Below, in pieces: positions 23,037-33,860 of a DNA stretch of 64,000 nt. Made by a program: the position numbers and the translations under genes. This DNA comes from Tuctoria greenei. Taxonomy: Eukaryota > Streptophyta > Magnoliopsida > Poales > Poaceae. Position 1 is the first letter of the stretch, and every line of letters starts with the position of its first letter. Location of the stretch: the NCBI GenBank assembly GCA_036927565.1, contig JAYESD010000005.1, forward strand, positions 12,864,565-12,928,564. The letters run 5' to 3'. The notes under the pieces were generated by a model. It saw only the letters and a program-made list of their open reading frames with translations. It was not told the origin of the DNA and did no database searches.

Positions 23037-24405
23037 GACCATCTCTTTAGCTCTCGCTTGTATTTTCTCTTCTTCTTCCTCAATTTTGTAATCCCTTGTC
23101 TCCAGATGTAATCTCCTGTCTCCAGATGAATGAAATCCCCAAATTTTTGCGAATTTCATTTTTTGTCTTCAACATCTTTATCTTCACTTGGCCCCCTGGT
23201 AGATGTACCACAATTTGATTGTGAACATGTACCAAAAGGATATTGAGTTTTGTTGAAGACGAATTTGCTTCGAACTTGTAGTATTTAGGTCCGAAGTCTT
23301 TGATAGTGATGGTCCCCTGAAGTTGTCAGAGCTTAGAAGCTCCGGCACTGTCCATCGCTGGAGCTTAGTAGCTCCGACAATAGCCTCTATCAACACGTAG
23401 AGCGTCGATAGTTAGTACTCCAAGGTGTCGGAGGTTAGTAGCTCCGGCAATGACCTTTGCCAACACCTGGTTTGTTGGCAACAGACTCCATTTACGGGGT
23501 CTTCTCACCATCTTTTACTTAGCACCGACGGTTGACCCCCTTGGGGGAGTCGGAGCTTGGTTAGCTCCGGCTTTTCTCCATCAATGTAGAGTTTATTTTT
23601 CCTGCACACTTAAGCCAAGAAAAATAGTAAAATTCGTTCCTTGTCTATAATTTCGTTGCGGCTTACGATTCTCAAGAAAATTTTAAGTTGAACGCGATTT
23701 TAAATACAACTGGATGCGTTGTCTTTTCTCTTAGATCCAATTGTCCATGGACCCGCCTTACTTTGGCCTGCCGGGGTGTAGGTAGAGTGGCGTACTTAGG
23801 GTGCTTGACCAGGCTAAGTCGATAGCGCACTCCGGCCCTAGATTGGCTTGGCGGCTTTCAGGCGAGTTGGCCATAAACGATATTTAAATCCAAAAGATCT
23901 GACAGTTCAACTCGAATCGTATATAAACCGGTCAAACTAAAATTTCTTAAGAATTGCACGTCTCTGTTATAGACAAGAAAGAGAAAAATAAAAATGTCGA
24001 GCCTGCACAAAATGAATGCACGTGGAGTCTATTTCACATGAAGATGTCTTTCATTATAGGTCCGGGGTATAGGGGAAACAAGTACACTCTTAGGGTACGG
24101 AACCAGGCTAAGTGTGTTTGGTTTCTCGTTTGACCCAGGGTAGTTAGCCACACTTTTAGTCCGGAGACTGTGTCAAGTGCTACTTGAGCTTTACAAACCT
24201 TTCGGGAAAGGTCCGGGTGCTCTCCCGGAGGAACTACCCGACTCTGTACAATGACTCTAAAACATACATTTCAAGTTACTTAAGACTCACCTCCGTGGAA
24301 TTAAGTGTAGAACTTACGGAGGTGCTCGATGTTCCAAGGATTTGGGAGAGGTGTCCCATCCTCGGTAGCCAAGCGAACGCTTCCGGGACGGGATACTTTG
24401 ATCAC
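23037..24405. other. Element A spacer between pol and aORF
   Basis: Non-coding. It holds hairpin repeats with AGTAGCTCCG at 23368 and 23438 (70 bp apart), and two copies of the conserved spacer hairpin centred at 23795-23818 and 24089-24112, each with CTTAG/CTAAG inner arms. Near 24310-24405 it matches the end of pol: the pol frame is closed early here by TGA in the GPF segment. Confidence 0.75.
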
Positions 24406-27029
24406 TCAAAAGGGCCCCTCCCAGTCGGGGGAGAGTTTGTTTAACCCTTCTCTGGATAGTATTCTCTGTAACACCAGATCGCCTTCCTCGAGCTGTCGGT
24501 TGTGTACATGCCGCTGGTGATAAAGCCGTAGAGCTTGGCGATATCGGGCATTCCGAACAGCTGCTTGGCACCTTCCCTCCTCGAGGAGGTCTAGGTCTTC
24601 GCGCCGGAGCTGGTCCTGCGCGGCTTCATCGAAGGTCCGGACCCGGAGCGAACCCAAGGTGATTTCCGGAGGAAGGATTGCTTCAGCTCCGTACACCAGA
24701 AAGAAGGGTGTTTCTCCGGTTGACCGGTTTGGAGAAGTCCTGTTGGCCCATAGAGTAGGCGGAAGCTCTTCGATCCAATTGGCTCCGTGCTTTTTCAAGC
24801 GCTCATAGGTGCGCGTTTTGAGTCCTTTAAGGATTTCTGCATTTGCTCTCTCGGCTTGGCCATTGCTGGCGGGATGAGCTACGGAAGCGTAGCAAACCTG
24901 TATGCCGAGGTCTTCGCAATACCCTTGGAATGCGGAGCTTGTGAATTGAGTCCCATTATCAGTGATGATCTTGTTTGGGACTCCGAATCTGCTTACAATG
25001 GATTGCAGAAAGTTGATAGCAGATTGCTTGTTGATCGTCACAACTGGAGTTGCTTCCGGCCACTTGGTGAACTTGTCAATGGCAACGTACAGGAACTTGT
25101 AACCCCCGACGGCTCTTGGGAAGGGTCCCAAGATGTCCATCCCCCACACAGCGAAGGGCCATGTAGGAGGTATCATTTGTAAGGGCTGAGCAGGTGTATG
25201 AATTTGCTTTGCATGAAATTGGCATGCTTCGCATTTCTTCACCAGCTCAGTGGCATCCTGGAGCGCTGTAGGCCAGTAGAAGCCATGCCGAAAGGCTTTT
25301 CCGACCAGCGTGCGGGAAGATGCGTGATTCCCACACTCACCTCCATGGATTTCTGCGAGGAGCTCGCAACCTTCTTCCCTTGTGATGCACCGCATTAGGA
25401 TGCCGTTGGCACCGCGCCGGTAGAGATCCCCTTCTACCAACGTGTATCTTTTAGCCAATCTGACTACCCGGTCAGCGGATACATCATCGTCAGGAAGGAT
25501 GTTGTCTTTCAAGTAGTTCCGTATCTCCGAGATCCATGCATTGGAACTGACTTGAGCATTTGAGTCTTGCGTGCTGGGTTGCTCGGAGCTTCCGGCAGCA
25601 CCTACGACCCTTGATGGCTGCCATGGTAACAGGGCCATCGGGACCGTCAGCTTCGGGATGCTTATCTCGCCCCCTTCGTTCAGTTCGGCAGGCTGAACTG
25701 TGGGTTTTGACAACCTCCGGACAAAGATTCCGTCAGGAGCCGGAGCTCCGGTTGACACTTTGGTCGAGAGTTCGTCAGCTTCAGCGTTGTGGGCACGCTG
25801 AACATGGTGGAGGTCTAGGACTTCAAAGTCCTTCTGAAGCCTCTGGACTTCAAGGAGGTAAGCAGCTAGCTGGACATTATTGCAGGAGCATTCACCCTTC
25901 ACCTGCTTGATGATGAGCTGTGAATCTCCTTTGACCAGCAGTTGCTTGACACCGTATGACAGTGCCACCTTTAGTCCGTAGATGAGTGCTTCATACTCCG
26001 CCATGTTGTTGGTTGCCTTGAAGTCAAGGTGTACCATGTATTTTACCTTCTCCCCAGTCGGTGCAAGGAGAAGGATTCCAGCTCCAGCCCCCTGCTTCTG
26101 CATGGAGCCATCGAAGTAAAGGGTCCAGTGAGGCTCGGTGAAGATTGGAACTTGATGTTCCGTCTTCTGCTCGCTGGGGCCCCCAGGGTTTGATGGAGAG
26201 GGAGTCCATTCCGCCACGAAATCTGCCAACGCTTGACTCTTGATTGCTTGTCTCGAAATGAATTCGAGATCAAACTCAGCCAATTCCGCTGCCCACTTTG
26301 CAATATTCCCAGTTGAATTGGGATTATGCAAGATCGCTCGAAGTGGATAGGAGGTCACCACCGAGACTTTGTGAGCTTGGAAGTAGTGTCGGAGCTTCCT
26401 GGAGGCAATAAGAACTGCATAAAGCAGCTTATGCACCTCTAGGTATCGAGTCTTGGCATCATGTAATACTTCACTGATGAAGTATACCGGGCGTTGAATG
26501 GTACAAACCCTCTCAGTGGGGTCCAGAGCTTCCTCTCTATTGATCCGGACCCTGTCGGAGGAGTCCAGATTCTCCTTGGGGACCTCCGGGTTCTGGCTGG
26601 AGGGTCCCGGAGCTTCTTCAGAAATGACCTGGACCCTCTCAGAGGGGTCTGGGTCTTCTGAAGTGACTTCTTGTGGATTGGAGTCTGGGAGTTGGGACCC
26701 AGACTCACTTTCAGGGACCTCCGGACCCTCCTGAAGGGATCTGGATTCCTGAGTATGGGGTAGTTCTGGTCTCTCCGCAACCAGAACCATACTGACAACT
26801 TCGTCAGTAGCTGAAATGTAAAGCAACAAAGGCTCACCAGGGTTTGGAGCTACCAGAATTGGTAGGGTGGTGAGGAACTGTTTTAGCTCCTGGAATGCCT
26901 TCTCTGCTTCTTCGGACCATTGGAATGGTCCGGACTTCCTCAACAACTTGAAGAAGGGAAGTGCCCGTTCCGCCAGTCTTGATATGAACCGGCTGAGGGC
27001 TGCTAGACACCCAGTTAACTTTTGGACGT
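24406..27029 (-). pseudogene. Element A pol, 3' portion (RT end, RNase H pair, integrase)
   Basis: Open from the insertion point of B (27029) to a TGA at 24408-24406. It includes the RT C-terminus (KLTGCLAALSRFISRLAER), a gypsy RNase H remnant (RYLEVHKLLYAVLIASRKL), an archaeal-type RNase H (YFDGSMQKQGAGAG, NNMAEYEAL, VKGDSQL, HNAEADEL), the integrase zinc-binding region (KKCEACQFH) and the integrase core (MDILGP, ITDNGTQFT, NGQAERAN). The TGA replaces the CGA found in B and removes about 30 C-terminal residues. With the N-terminal RT portion beyond 39935, the gene is cut in two by B. Confidence 0.9.
27025..27029. repeat. Target-site duplication of B, left copy
   Basis: GACGT, identical to 39936-39940. 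It lies in element A's RT coding sequence. Confidence 0.95.
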
Positions 27030-27610
27030 TGTCGGTACCCTAAAAACCATACACCCCCTGAGGTTACAAAGATCTCAAGGGAAGGACATCTACTCAAATT
27101 GAAGACCCTCGGGGGCCCACTCGCCAGACGTGACCGGACCCGCTTCTCCAACATGGTTAACCTCTAGGTTGCCACGTGTACTGTCAGACCAGAGCTATTA
27201 CCCGCAAGGGTGAAGCTCCGGGCCAGGTACTGAAACGACATCTCCGGAGGTAGCCCCTGACCGAGAGAAGCTCCGGACCTGACACGTAGCAAACCGCCCC
27301 GGAGCTTCCCGCTTCCCACGAGCAAGCTCCGGAGCTGCCACGTGTCCATACGTCGGAGCTGGCCACTTTAAACCCCCGGGAGACGTTGTAACGGCTCCGG
27401 ATCTCCAAAGGACAGCCGCGGACTTCAAGACCCGATTAATTATCATTAATTCCACATTAATGATATTTAATCGGATGATCTTAACACCTGTAACGGCACT
27501 GTCGGAGCCGTTACAGGGTTATTAACAACAATTAATCTCGTGTATTAATGCCAATAACCGCCAGGGCCACATGTCGGGCCAGGCTGACCTGTAACGGTTT
27601 GTCCTTGTAC

Positions 27611-27617
27611 TATAAAA
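27611..27617 (+). promoter_or_regulatory. TATA box of element B LTR promoter
   Basis: TATAAAA within GTACTATAAAAGG, conserved in all A and B LTR copies. Transcription would start about 30 bases downstream. Confidence 0.75.
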
Positions 27618-27694
27618 GGACAAACCGACGATACACGAGGGGGGACACTGGAACACACTCAAGCTCACAAGTTAATACAACACACATACACTCC

Positions 27695-27733
27695 CGTGGA
27701 GTAGGGTATTACGCTCAGGCGGCCCGAACCACG
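27695..27733 (+). other. Conserved LTR leader hairpin (B 5' copy)
   Basis: CGTGG (27695-27699) pairs with CCACG (27729-27733), and GGG (27704-27706) with CCC (27723-27725). The same arrangement is found in the LTRs of A, C, D and F, always between the TATA box and the LTR end, so it would lie in the RNA leader. Confidence 0.65.
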
Positions 27734-27860
27734 TAAACTACCGTGTCACTCGAGTCCAATCGCAATTCACCTTCTTGAGTCTCCGCGCGCCCAAACCGAA
27801 CCACAAACTCCTTCCACACTTTCGTAGTGTCAGGGGATCTGCCGACTCCAACAGTCGACA

Positions 27861-27881
27861 GTTGGCGCACCAGGTAGGGGG
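27861..27881 (+). other. Primer-binding site of element B
   Basis: TTGGCGCACCAGGTAGGGG lies immediately after the LTR. A, D and F carry TTGGCGCGCC or GCGCGCA variants at the same place. The site should pair with a tRNA 3' end; I cannot say which tRNA. Confidence 0.8.
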
Positions 27882-27898
27882 GCCTGAGATCTTCAAGA

Positions 27899-30316
27899 AT
27901 GGTGAATTCTGCTGCTGGATCATCCAACGGGCAACCTGCTGCTCAGGCTGTCGGAGGCAATCCCTCCAACATGCAACCACCGGCAGGAGCCTCAGTTCCA
28001 GTAGGAGTCACACTCCCACCACCACCATCTTCTCCGGCAAGACATGCCGGACGACATGATGGTGCACCGGCGTCACATTCTGCGCCAGCAAGTCGTGACA
28101 ATCCAGAACACGCGCTCCATGCAGCGCGTGCTCTTCTTCAGCAACCACCACCTCCGGATGCATCTCAAGGTGCCATGGAGCAATGGAGAGCTGATATTGA
28201 GCATTTGGTCGCAGCAGCGGCTGAACGCCTCAACAACCAGGGTCCACCTCCTTCAGGGCGGGCCCCGTCGCAGCGACGAACGTTGTCTGGAAGACTTGGT
28301 CCACATGTCTCCAACAACCGGAGAAGAGCTGCGTCACAGCAAGTGACGTCGTTGCCCTCTGGGGCACGACGTGCCCATACTGCATCTCGGCTTTCGACAC
28401 ACGACCTCCGGGCGGAGCTTGATCGCCGATACCGCCAACAGGATGGCCGTGTCCACATCGAGCGAGCTCGAGAAAGACGAGATGCTCAAGACCTTTCTAC
28501 TCTGGAAGGAGTAGGAGGAGGCTGTTCCGCCCTAGCCATGCACCTGCGCATGGTTAGATGGCCACAGAAGTTCCGGCCACACTTGCCGGAAAAATTCGAC
28601 GGGACTGTCAATCCCGTAGAATTCCTACAGATATACTCCACTGCGATCTTAGCAGCTGGAGGAAACGAGGCCGTAATGGCCAATTACTTTCCAGTGGCTT
28701 TAACTGGGACCGCCAGGTCCTGGTTTATGAGCCTTCCACCCAACTCTATCGACAGTTGGGAGGAGCTGTGCCGCCAGTTCACCGCCAATTTCGGGAGTTC
28801 ATACACCCGTCCGGGCACTGAACTGGACCTTTTTGCGGTCGTGCAAAAAGGAGGAGAATCTTTGCGGTCATTCATCCAGAGATTCTCTCAGGTACGTAAC
28901 ACAATCCCTTCTATCTCAAGCGCTTCTGTCATTGTGGCATTCAGACAGGGTGTACGAGACAAGAAGATGTTGGAGAAGCTGGCGATCAAAGAGATCACCA
29001 GCGTCACGGAGCTCTTCAGCCTGGCTGATAAGTGTGCCAGAGCTGCGGAGGGCCGTGAAATGCACTCCAAACCAGCCCTGGAGGATCATAAAAAATCCTC
29101 CAAAGAAGAAGCCGCTACCTCCGGGAGTGGCAAGAAGAAAAAGAAGACCAACGGCAAGAAGAAGCCGTCGGCCGGCACATCCAACGTTGCAGCCGCTGCA
29201 ACTCCTGGTGGCCGGGGGCCACGCCCCGAGAAGCGGCCTCGACCGTCTTCCGAAGACGGTGGCAAATCCAAGATGTGGAGCCCCATTCACAAAACGGGCA
29301 GCCACAGACTGGAGGACTGCCGGGAGGTCCAAAACCTTGCCGAGCGCTACCACAAGCGTCGGGAAGGGTCTCCCTTCCGACAGAGGGAGGGGAAACAAAA
29401 GGTCGATGAAGCTCCGGCTGAAGAGGAGTTAGGGTTTCAAGACCCCAAAAAGGTCTTGAAAGCCGTCTACACCTCCGTCGACAATGATTCCGACGTCTCC
29501 GACAACGAGCGTCGAAAAACCATGAACACCATCTTTGGTGGATCATGGGACATCACCTCTCGTCGCGTCATTAAGACTATGCGACGGGATATGGCTGCTG
29601 TAGCTCCTACAGCTAGACCGGAGCCACATCGAAAGTGGATGGACACACCCATTACTTTTGATGCTTCGGACTGTCCTCAAAGCATGGTCGGAGCTGGCCA
29701 GCTACCCTTGATGGTATCTCCCACCATCAACAACATCCAGCTCCATCATGTCCTGGTAGATGGAGGTTCAGGGCTTAATCTCATTAGCTTCGAAGCTTTC
29801 ACTAAGCTTCAGCTCCGACCTTCGGACCTCCAGCCCTCTCGACCTTTCTCCGGAGTAGGTCCGGGGGCCATAACCCCACTCGGAGCTATTACTCTCCCTG
29901 TTACCTTCGGGACCCGGGAGAAGTATCGCACCGAAAAGTTGATCTTCGACGTCGCTCAGATCAACTTACCATTCAATGCCATTTTGGGTAGACCTGCCTT
30001 GTACAAATTCATGGCAGCTGCTCATTATGGATACCTGGTGTTGAAGATGCCAACACCAGTAGGCGTTCTCCGGATCCGTGGAGATCGCACTGCCGGAGTA
30101 ACTGCTCTGGAGGAACTTCACGCACTCACCACAGCGCAAGAAGAGGACTCCAGACAGAAGCAAGCTCCACAACCTCCAAGCATTCGTCAACGAGGCTCGA
30201 CCTCTGCACCTCGTGTGCAGCCAAGCGGCGACACCGACATCCCCGTCAAAGTCGTCCAAATTGGTTCTGAAGTCACTCAAACTACCCGCATATCGGGTGG
30301 TTTGAACGACAAATAG
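27899..30316 (+). CDS. gag-pro: Element B gag-protease polyprotein
   Basis: 805 residues. The N-terminus is Pro/Ala/Gln-rich. The Retrotrans_gag capsid-like domain spans about residues 235-385 (VEFLQIYSTAILAAGG to CARAAEGRE), then a Lys-rich segment (KKKKKTNGKKKPS). A CX2HX4HX4C zinc-knuckle site near residue 460 reads WSPIHKTGSH: the first Cys is Ser here, while A retains Cys. The aspartic protease follows, with catalytic D621-G-G and NAILGRPALYKF. The ORF ends at TAG (30314-30316), and pol continues in the same frame directly after. Expected to form the virus-like particle core in the cytoplasm. Confidence 0.92.
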   Translation: MVNSAAGSSNGQPAAQAVGGNPSNMQPPAGASVPVGVTLPPPPSSPARHAGRHDGAPASHSAPASRDNPEHALHAARALLQQPPPPDASQGAMEQWRADIEHLVAAAAERLNNQGPPPSGRAPSQRRTLSGRLGPHVSNNRRRAASQQVTSLPSGARRAHTASRLSTHDLRAELDRRYRQQDGRVHIERARERRDAQDLSTLEGVGGGCSALAMHLRMVRWPQKFRPHLPEKFDGTVNPVEFLQIYSTAILAAGGNEAVMANYFPVALTGTARSWFMSLPPNSIDSWEELCRQFTANFGSSYTRPGTELDLFAVVQKGGESLRSFIQRFSQVRNTIPSISSASVIVAFRQGVRDKKMLEKLAIKEITSVTELFSLADKCARAAEGREMHSKPALEDHKKSSKEEAATSGSGKKKKKTNGKKKPSAGTSNVAAAATPGGRGPRPEKRPRPSSEDGGKSKMWSPIHKTGSHRLEDCREVQNLAERYHKRREGSPFRQREGKQKVDEAPAEEELGFQDPKKVLKAVYTSVDNDSDVSDNERRKTMNTIFGGSWDITSRRVIKTMRRDMAAVAPTARPEPHRKWMDTPITFDASDCPQSMVGAGQLPLMVSPTINNIQLHHVLVDGGSGLNLISFEAFTKLQLRPSDLQPSRPFSGVGPGAITPLGAITLPVTFGTREKYRTEKLIFDVAQINLPFNAILGRPALYKFMAAAHYGYLVLKMPTPVGVLRIRGDRTAGVTALEELHALTTAQEEDSRQKQAPQPPSIRQRGSTSAPRVQPSGDTDIPVKVVQIGSEVTQTTRISGGLNDK

Positions 30317-33300
30317 GAACTCGCGCTCATCACTTTCCTCCGGGCTAACGTTGACGTGTTTGCTTGGCAACCGTCACAAATGCCTGGGATCCCCAGGGAA
30401 GTGATTGAGCACAATCTGAAGATTTACCCCGACGCTCGGCCTGTGCACCAGAAACCTCGGAAGCAATCGGTAGAGCGACAGAACTTCATCCGACAAGAAG
30501 TGAAGAAGTTGCTCGAAGCCGGATTCATCCGAGAAGTCTACCATCCAAAATGGCTGGCAAACCCAGTCGTTGTGCCTAAAGCCGGCGGGAAACTTCGGAT
30601 GTGCATCGACTACACCACACTGAATAAGGCATGTCCAAAAGATCCATTCCCACTACCTAGAATAGATCAGATAGTGGATTCCACCTCCGGGTGTGAGTTG
30701 CTGTGTTTTCTAGACGCATATTCAGGATATCATCAAATCCGGATGTCTAGGGAAGATGAAGAACATACTTCATTCATCACAGTGGATGGGTTGTATTGTT
30801 ACACAGCCATGCCTTTTGGTCTCAAGAATGCAGCTTCAACTTTTGTACGAGCAATGTACAAAACTTTCGAAGAACTCATCAGAGACATAGTGGAAGTGTA
30901 CGTTGATGACATCGTGGTCAAAGTCAAGAACAAGGAGTCCCTCTTGGACACCTTACAGGCTGTCTTCGACAAGCTGCGAGCCACCCGCACGAAGCTAAAC
31001 CCAGACAAGTGCGTCTTCGGGGTTAGTTCCGGAAAGCTTCTTGGTTTCCTGGTAAGTCACCGGGGCATAGAAGCTAATCCGGCGAAGATAAAAGCCATTG
31101 AAGACATGCGGCCACCAACCCGCATCAAAGATGTCCAAAAATTAACCGGATGTCTAGCAGCCCTCAGCCGGTTCATTTCAAGACTGGCGGAAAGGGCACT
31201 TCCCTTCTTCAAGTTACTGAGGAAATCCGGACCATTCCAATGGTCTGAAGAAGCAGAGAAGGCATTCCAGGAGCTGAAACAGTTCCTCACCAACCTACCA
31301 GTCTTGGTAGCTCCGAACCCTGGTGAGCCTTTATTGCTTTATATTTCAGCAGCTGACGAAGTCGTCAGTATGGTTTTGGTTGCGGAGAGACCAGAACTAC
31401 CCAATACTCAGGAATCCAGATCCCTTCGGGAGGATCCGAAGGTTTCTGAAAGCGGGTCTGGGTCCCAGCTCCCAGACCTGAACCCACAAGAAGCCACTTC
31501 AGAGGACCCGGATCCTTCCGATAGGATCCAGGTCATTCCTGAAGAAGCTCCGGGTTCCTTCGTCCAGAACCCGGAGGTCCCCGAAGATAGTCTGGACCCC
31601 TCCAACAGGGTCCGGATCAGTGGGGAGGAAGCTCCGGACCCCTCCGGGAGGTTCCGGACCATTCAACGTCCAGTATACTTCATCAGTGAAGTGTTACACG
31701 ATGCCAAGACTCGATACCTAGAGGTGCATAAGCTGCTCTACGCAGTTCTTATTGCCTCAAGAAAGCTTCGACATTATTTCCAAGCTCACAAAGTCTCGGT
31801 GGTAACTTCATATCCACTTCGAGCGATCCTGCATAATCCCAATTCAACTGGGAATATAGCGAAGTGGGCAGCGGAACTGGCTGAATTCGACCTCGAATTC
31901 ATTCCAAGACAAGCAGTCAAGAGTCAAGCGTTGGCAGATTTCGTGGCAGAATGGACTCCCTCTCCGTTAAACCCTGGGGGCCCCAGCGAGCAGAAGACGG
32001 AACAACAAGTTCCGGCCTTCACTAAGCCTCACTGGACCCTTTACTTCGACGGCTCCATGCAGAAGCAGGGAGCCGGAGCTGGAATCCTTCTCCTCGCACC
32101 AACCGGGGAGAAGGTGAAATACATGGTGCACCTTGACTTCAAGGCAACCAACAACATGGCGGAGTACGAAGCACTCATATATGGATTAAAGGTGGCACTA
32201 TCATATGGTGTCAAGCAGTTGCTGGTCAAAGGAGATTCACAACTTGTCATCAAACAGGTGAAGGGTGAATGCTCCTGCAATAATCCCCAGCTGGCTGCTT
32301 ATCTCCTTGAAGTCCAGAGGCTTCAGAAGGACTTCGAAGTCCTAGACCTTCGCCATGTCCAGCGTGCTCACAACGCTGAAGCTGACGAACTCTCGACCAA
32401 GGCGTCAACCGGAGCTCCGGCTCCAGACGGAACCTTTGTCCGGAGGTTGTCAAAACCCACAGTTCAGCCTGCCGAACTGAACGAAGGGGGCGAGATCAGC
32501 ATCCCGAAGCTGACGGTCCCGATGGCCCTGTTACCATGGCAGCCATCAAGGGTCGTAGGTGCTGCTGGAAGCTCCGAGCAACCCAGCACGCAAGACTCAA
32601 ATGCTCAAGTCAGTTCCGATGCATGGATCTCGGAGATCCGGAACTACTTGAAAGACAACATCCTTCCTGACGATGATGTATCCGCTGACCGGGTAGTCAG
32701 ATTGGCTAAAAGATACACGTTGGTAGAAGGGGATCTCTACCGGCGCGATGCCAACGGCATCCTAATGCGGTGCATCACAAGGGAAGAAGGCTGCGAGCTC
32801 CTCGCAGAAATCCATGGAGGTGAGTGTGGGAACCACGCGTCTTCCCGCACGCTGGTCGGAAAAGCCTTTCGGCACGACTTCTACTGGCCTACAGCGCTCC
32901 AGGATGCTACTGAGCTAGTGAAGAAATGCAAAGCATGTCAATTTCATGCAAAGCAAATTCACACACCTGCTCAGTCCTTACAAATGATACCTCCTACATG
33001 GCCTTTCGCTGTGTGGGGGATGGACATCTTGGGACCCTTCCCAAGAGCCGTCGGAGGTTACAAGTTCCTGTATGTCGCCATCGACAAGTTCACCAAGTGG
33101 CCGGAAGCTACTCCTGTTGCGACGATCAACAAACAATCTGCAATCAATTTTCTACAATCTATCGTGAGCAGATTTGGAGTCCCAAACAAGATCATCACTG
33201 ACAATGGGACTCAGTTCACAAGCTCCGCATTTCAAGGATATTGCGAAGACCTCGGCATACAAGTTTGCTACGCCTCCGTAGCTCATCCTGCCAGCAATGG

Positions 33301-33799
33301 GCAAGCCGAGAGAGCAAACGCAGAGATCCTTAAAGGACTAAAAACGCGCACTTATGAGCGTTTGAAAAAGCACGGAGCTAATTGGATCGAAGAGCTTCCG
33401 CCCACTCTATGGGCTAACAGGACTTCTCCAAGTCGGGCAACCGGAGAAACACCCTTCTTCCTGGTGTACGGAGCTGAAGCGATCCTTCCTCCGGAAATCA
33501 CCTTGGGTTCCCTCCGAGTCCGGACCTTCGATGAAGCCGCGCAGGACCAGCTCCGGCGTGAAGACCTAGACCTCCTCGAGGAGGGAAGGTGCCAAGCAGC
33601 TGTTCGGAATGCCCGATATCGCCAAGCTCTACGGCGCTATCATCAGCGGCATGTACGCAACCGACAGCTCGAGGAAGGCGATCTGGTGCTACGGAGAATA
33701 CTATCCAGAGAAGGGCAAAACAAACTCTCCCCCGGCTGGGAAGGGCCCTTCCGAGTGATTAAAAGTATCCCGTCCCGGAAGCGTTCGCTTGGCTGCTGA
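30317..33799 (+). CDS. pol: Element B pol: RT, dual RNase H, integrase
   Basis: Same frame as gag-protease, separated by one TAG; the first ATG is at 30356. RT carries YVDD at 30899-30910. A degenerate gypsy RNase H lies near 31669-31960. An archaeal-type RNase H follows (YFDGS at 32042, NNMAEYEA, VKGDSQ, HNAEADE), then the integrase zinc-binding segment (about 32810-32950) and the DDE core with D near 33020, D near 33198 and E near 33307. No chromodomain. Near 33764 one extra A in an A-run shifts the frame, so the protein ends at 33799 instead of 33860 and loses about 30 residues of the usual tail. Otherwise open and complete. Confidence 0.93.
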   Translation, partial: ELALITFLRANVDVFAWQPSQMPGIPREVIEHNLKIYPDARPVHQKPRKQSVERQNFIRQEVKKLLEAGFIREVYHPKWLANPVVVPKAGGKLRMCIDYTTLNKACPKDPFPLPRIDQIVDSTSGCELLCFLDAYSGYHQIRMSREDEEHTSFITVDGLYCYTAMPFGLKNAASTFVRAMYKTFEELIRDIVEVYVDDIVVKVKNKESLLDTLQAVFDKLRATRTKLNPDKCVFGVSSGKLLGFLVSHRGIEANPAKIKAIEDMRPPTRIKDVQKLTGCLAALSRFISRLAERALPFFKLLRKSGPFQWSEEAEKAFQELKQFLTNLPVLVAPNPGEPLLLYISAADEVVSMVLVAERPELPNTQESRSLREDPKVSESGSGSQLPDLNPQEATSEDPDPSDRIQVIPEEAPGSFVQNPEVPEDSLDPSNRVRISGEEAPDPSGRFRTIQRPVYFISEVLHDAKTRYLEVHKLLYAVLIASRKLRHYFQAHKVSVVTSYPLRAILHNPNSTGNIAKWAAELAEFDLEFIPRQAVKSQALADFVAEWTPSPLNPGGPSEQKTEQQVPAFTKPHWTLYFDGSMQKQGAGAGILLLAPTGEKVKYMVHLDFKATNNMAEYEALIYGLKVALSYGVKQLLVKGDSQLVIKQVKGECSCNNPQLAAYLLEVQRLQKDFEVLDLRHVQRAHNAEADELSTKASTGAPAPDGTFVRRLSKPTVQPAELNEGGEISIPKLTVPMALLPWQPSRVVGAAGSSEQPSTQDSNAQVSSDAWISEIRNYLKDNILPDDDVSADRVVRLAKRYTLVEGDLYRRDANGILMRCITREEGCELLAEIHGGECGNHASSRTLVGKAFRHDFYWPTALQDATELVKKCKACQFHAKQIHTPAQSLQMIPPTWPFAVWGMDILGPFPRAVGGYKFLYVAIDKFTKWPEATPVATINKQSAINFLQSIVSRFGVPNKIITDNGTQFTSSAFQGYCEDLGIQVCYASVAHPASNGQAERANAEILKGLKTRTYERLKKHGANWIEELPPTLWANRTSPSRATGETPFFLVYGAEAILPPEITLGSLRVRTFDEAAQDQLRREDLDLLEEGRCQAAVRNARYRQALRRYHQRHVRNRQLEEGDLVLRRILSREGQNKLSPGWEGPFRVIKSIPSRKRSLGC

Positions 33800-33860
33800 G
33801 GATGGGACACCTCTCCCAAATCCTTGGAACATCGAGCACCTCCGTAAGTTCTACACTTAA

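Larger units (their letters stand above)
27030..27860 (+). repeat. Element B 5' LTR
   Basis: Begins TGTCGGTACC and ends CAGTCGACA. TATAAAA at 27611-27617 is the probable promoter, with the leader hairpin downstream (27695-27733). Palindromes of AGCTCCGGAGC type cluster at about 27220-27370. Confidence 0.95.
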
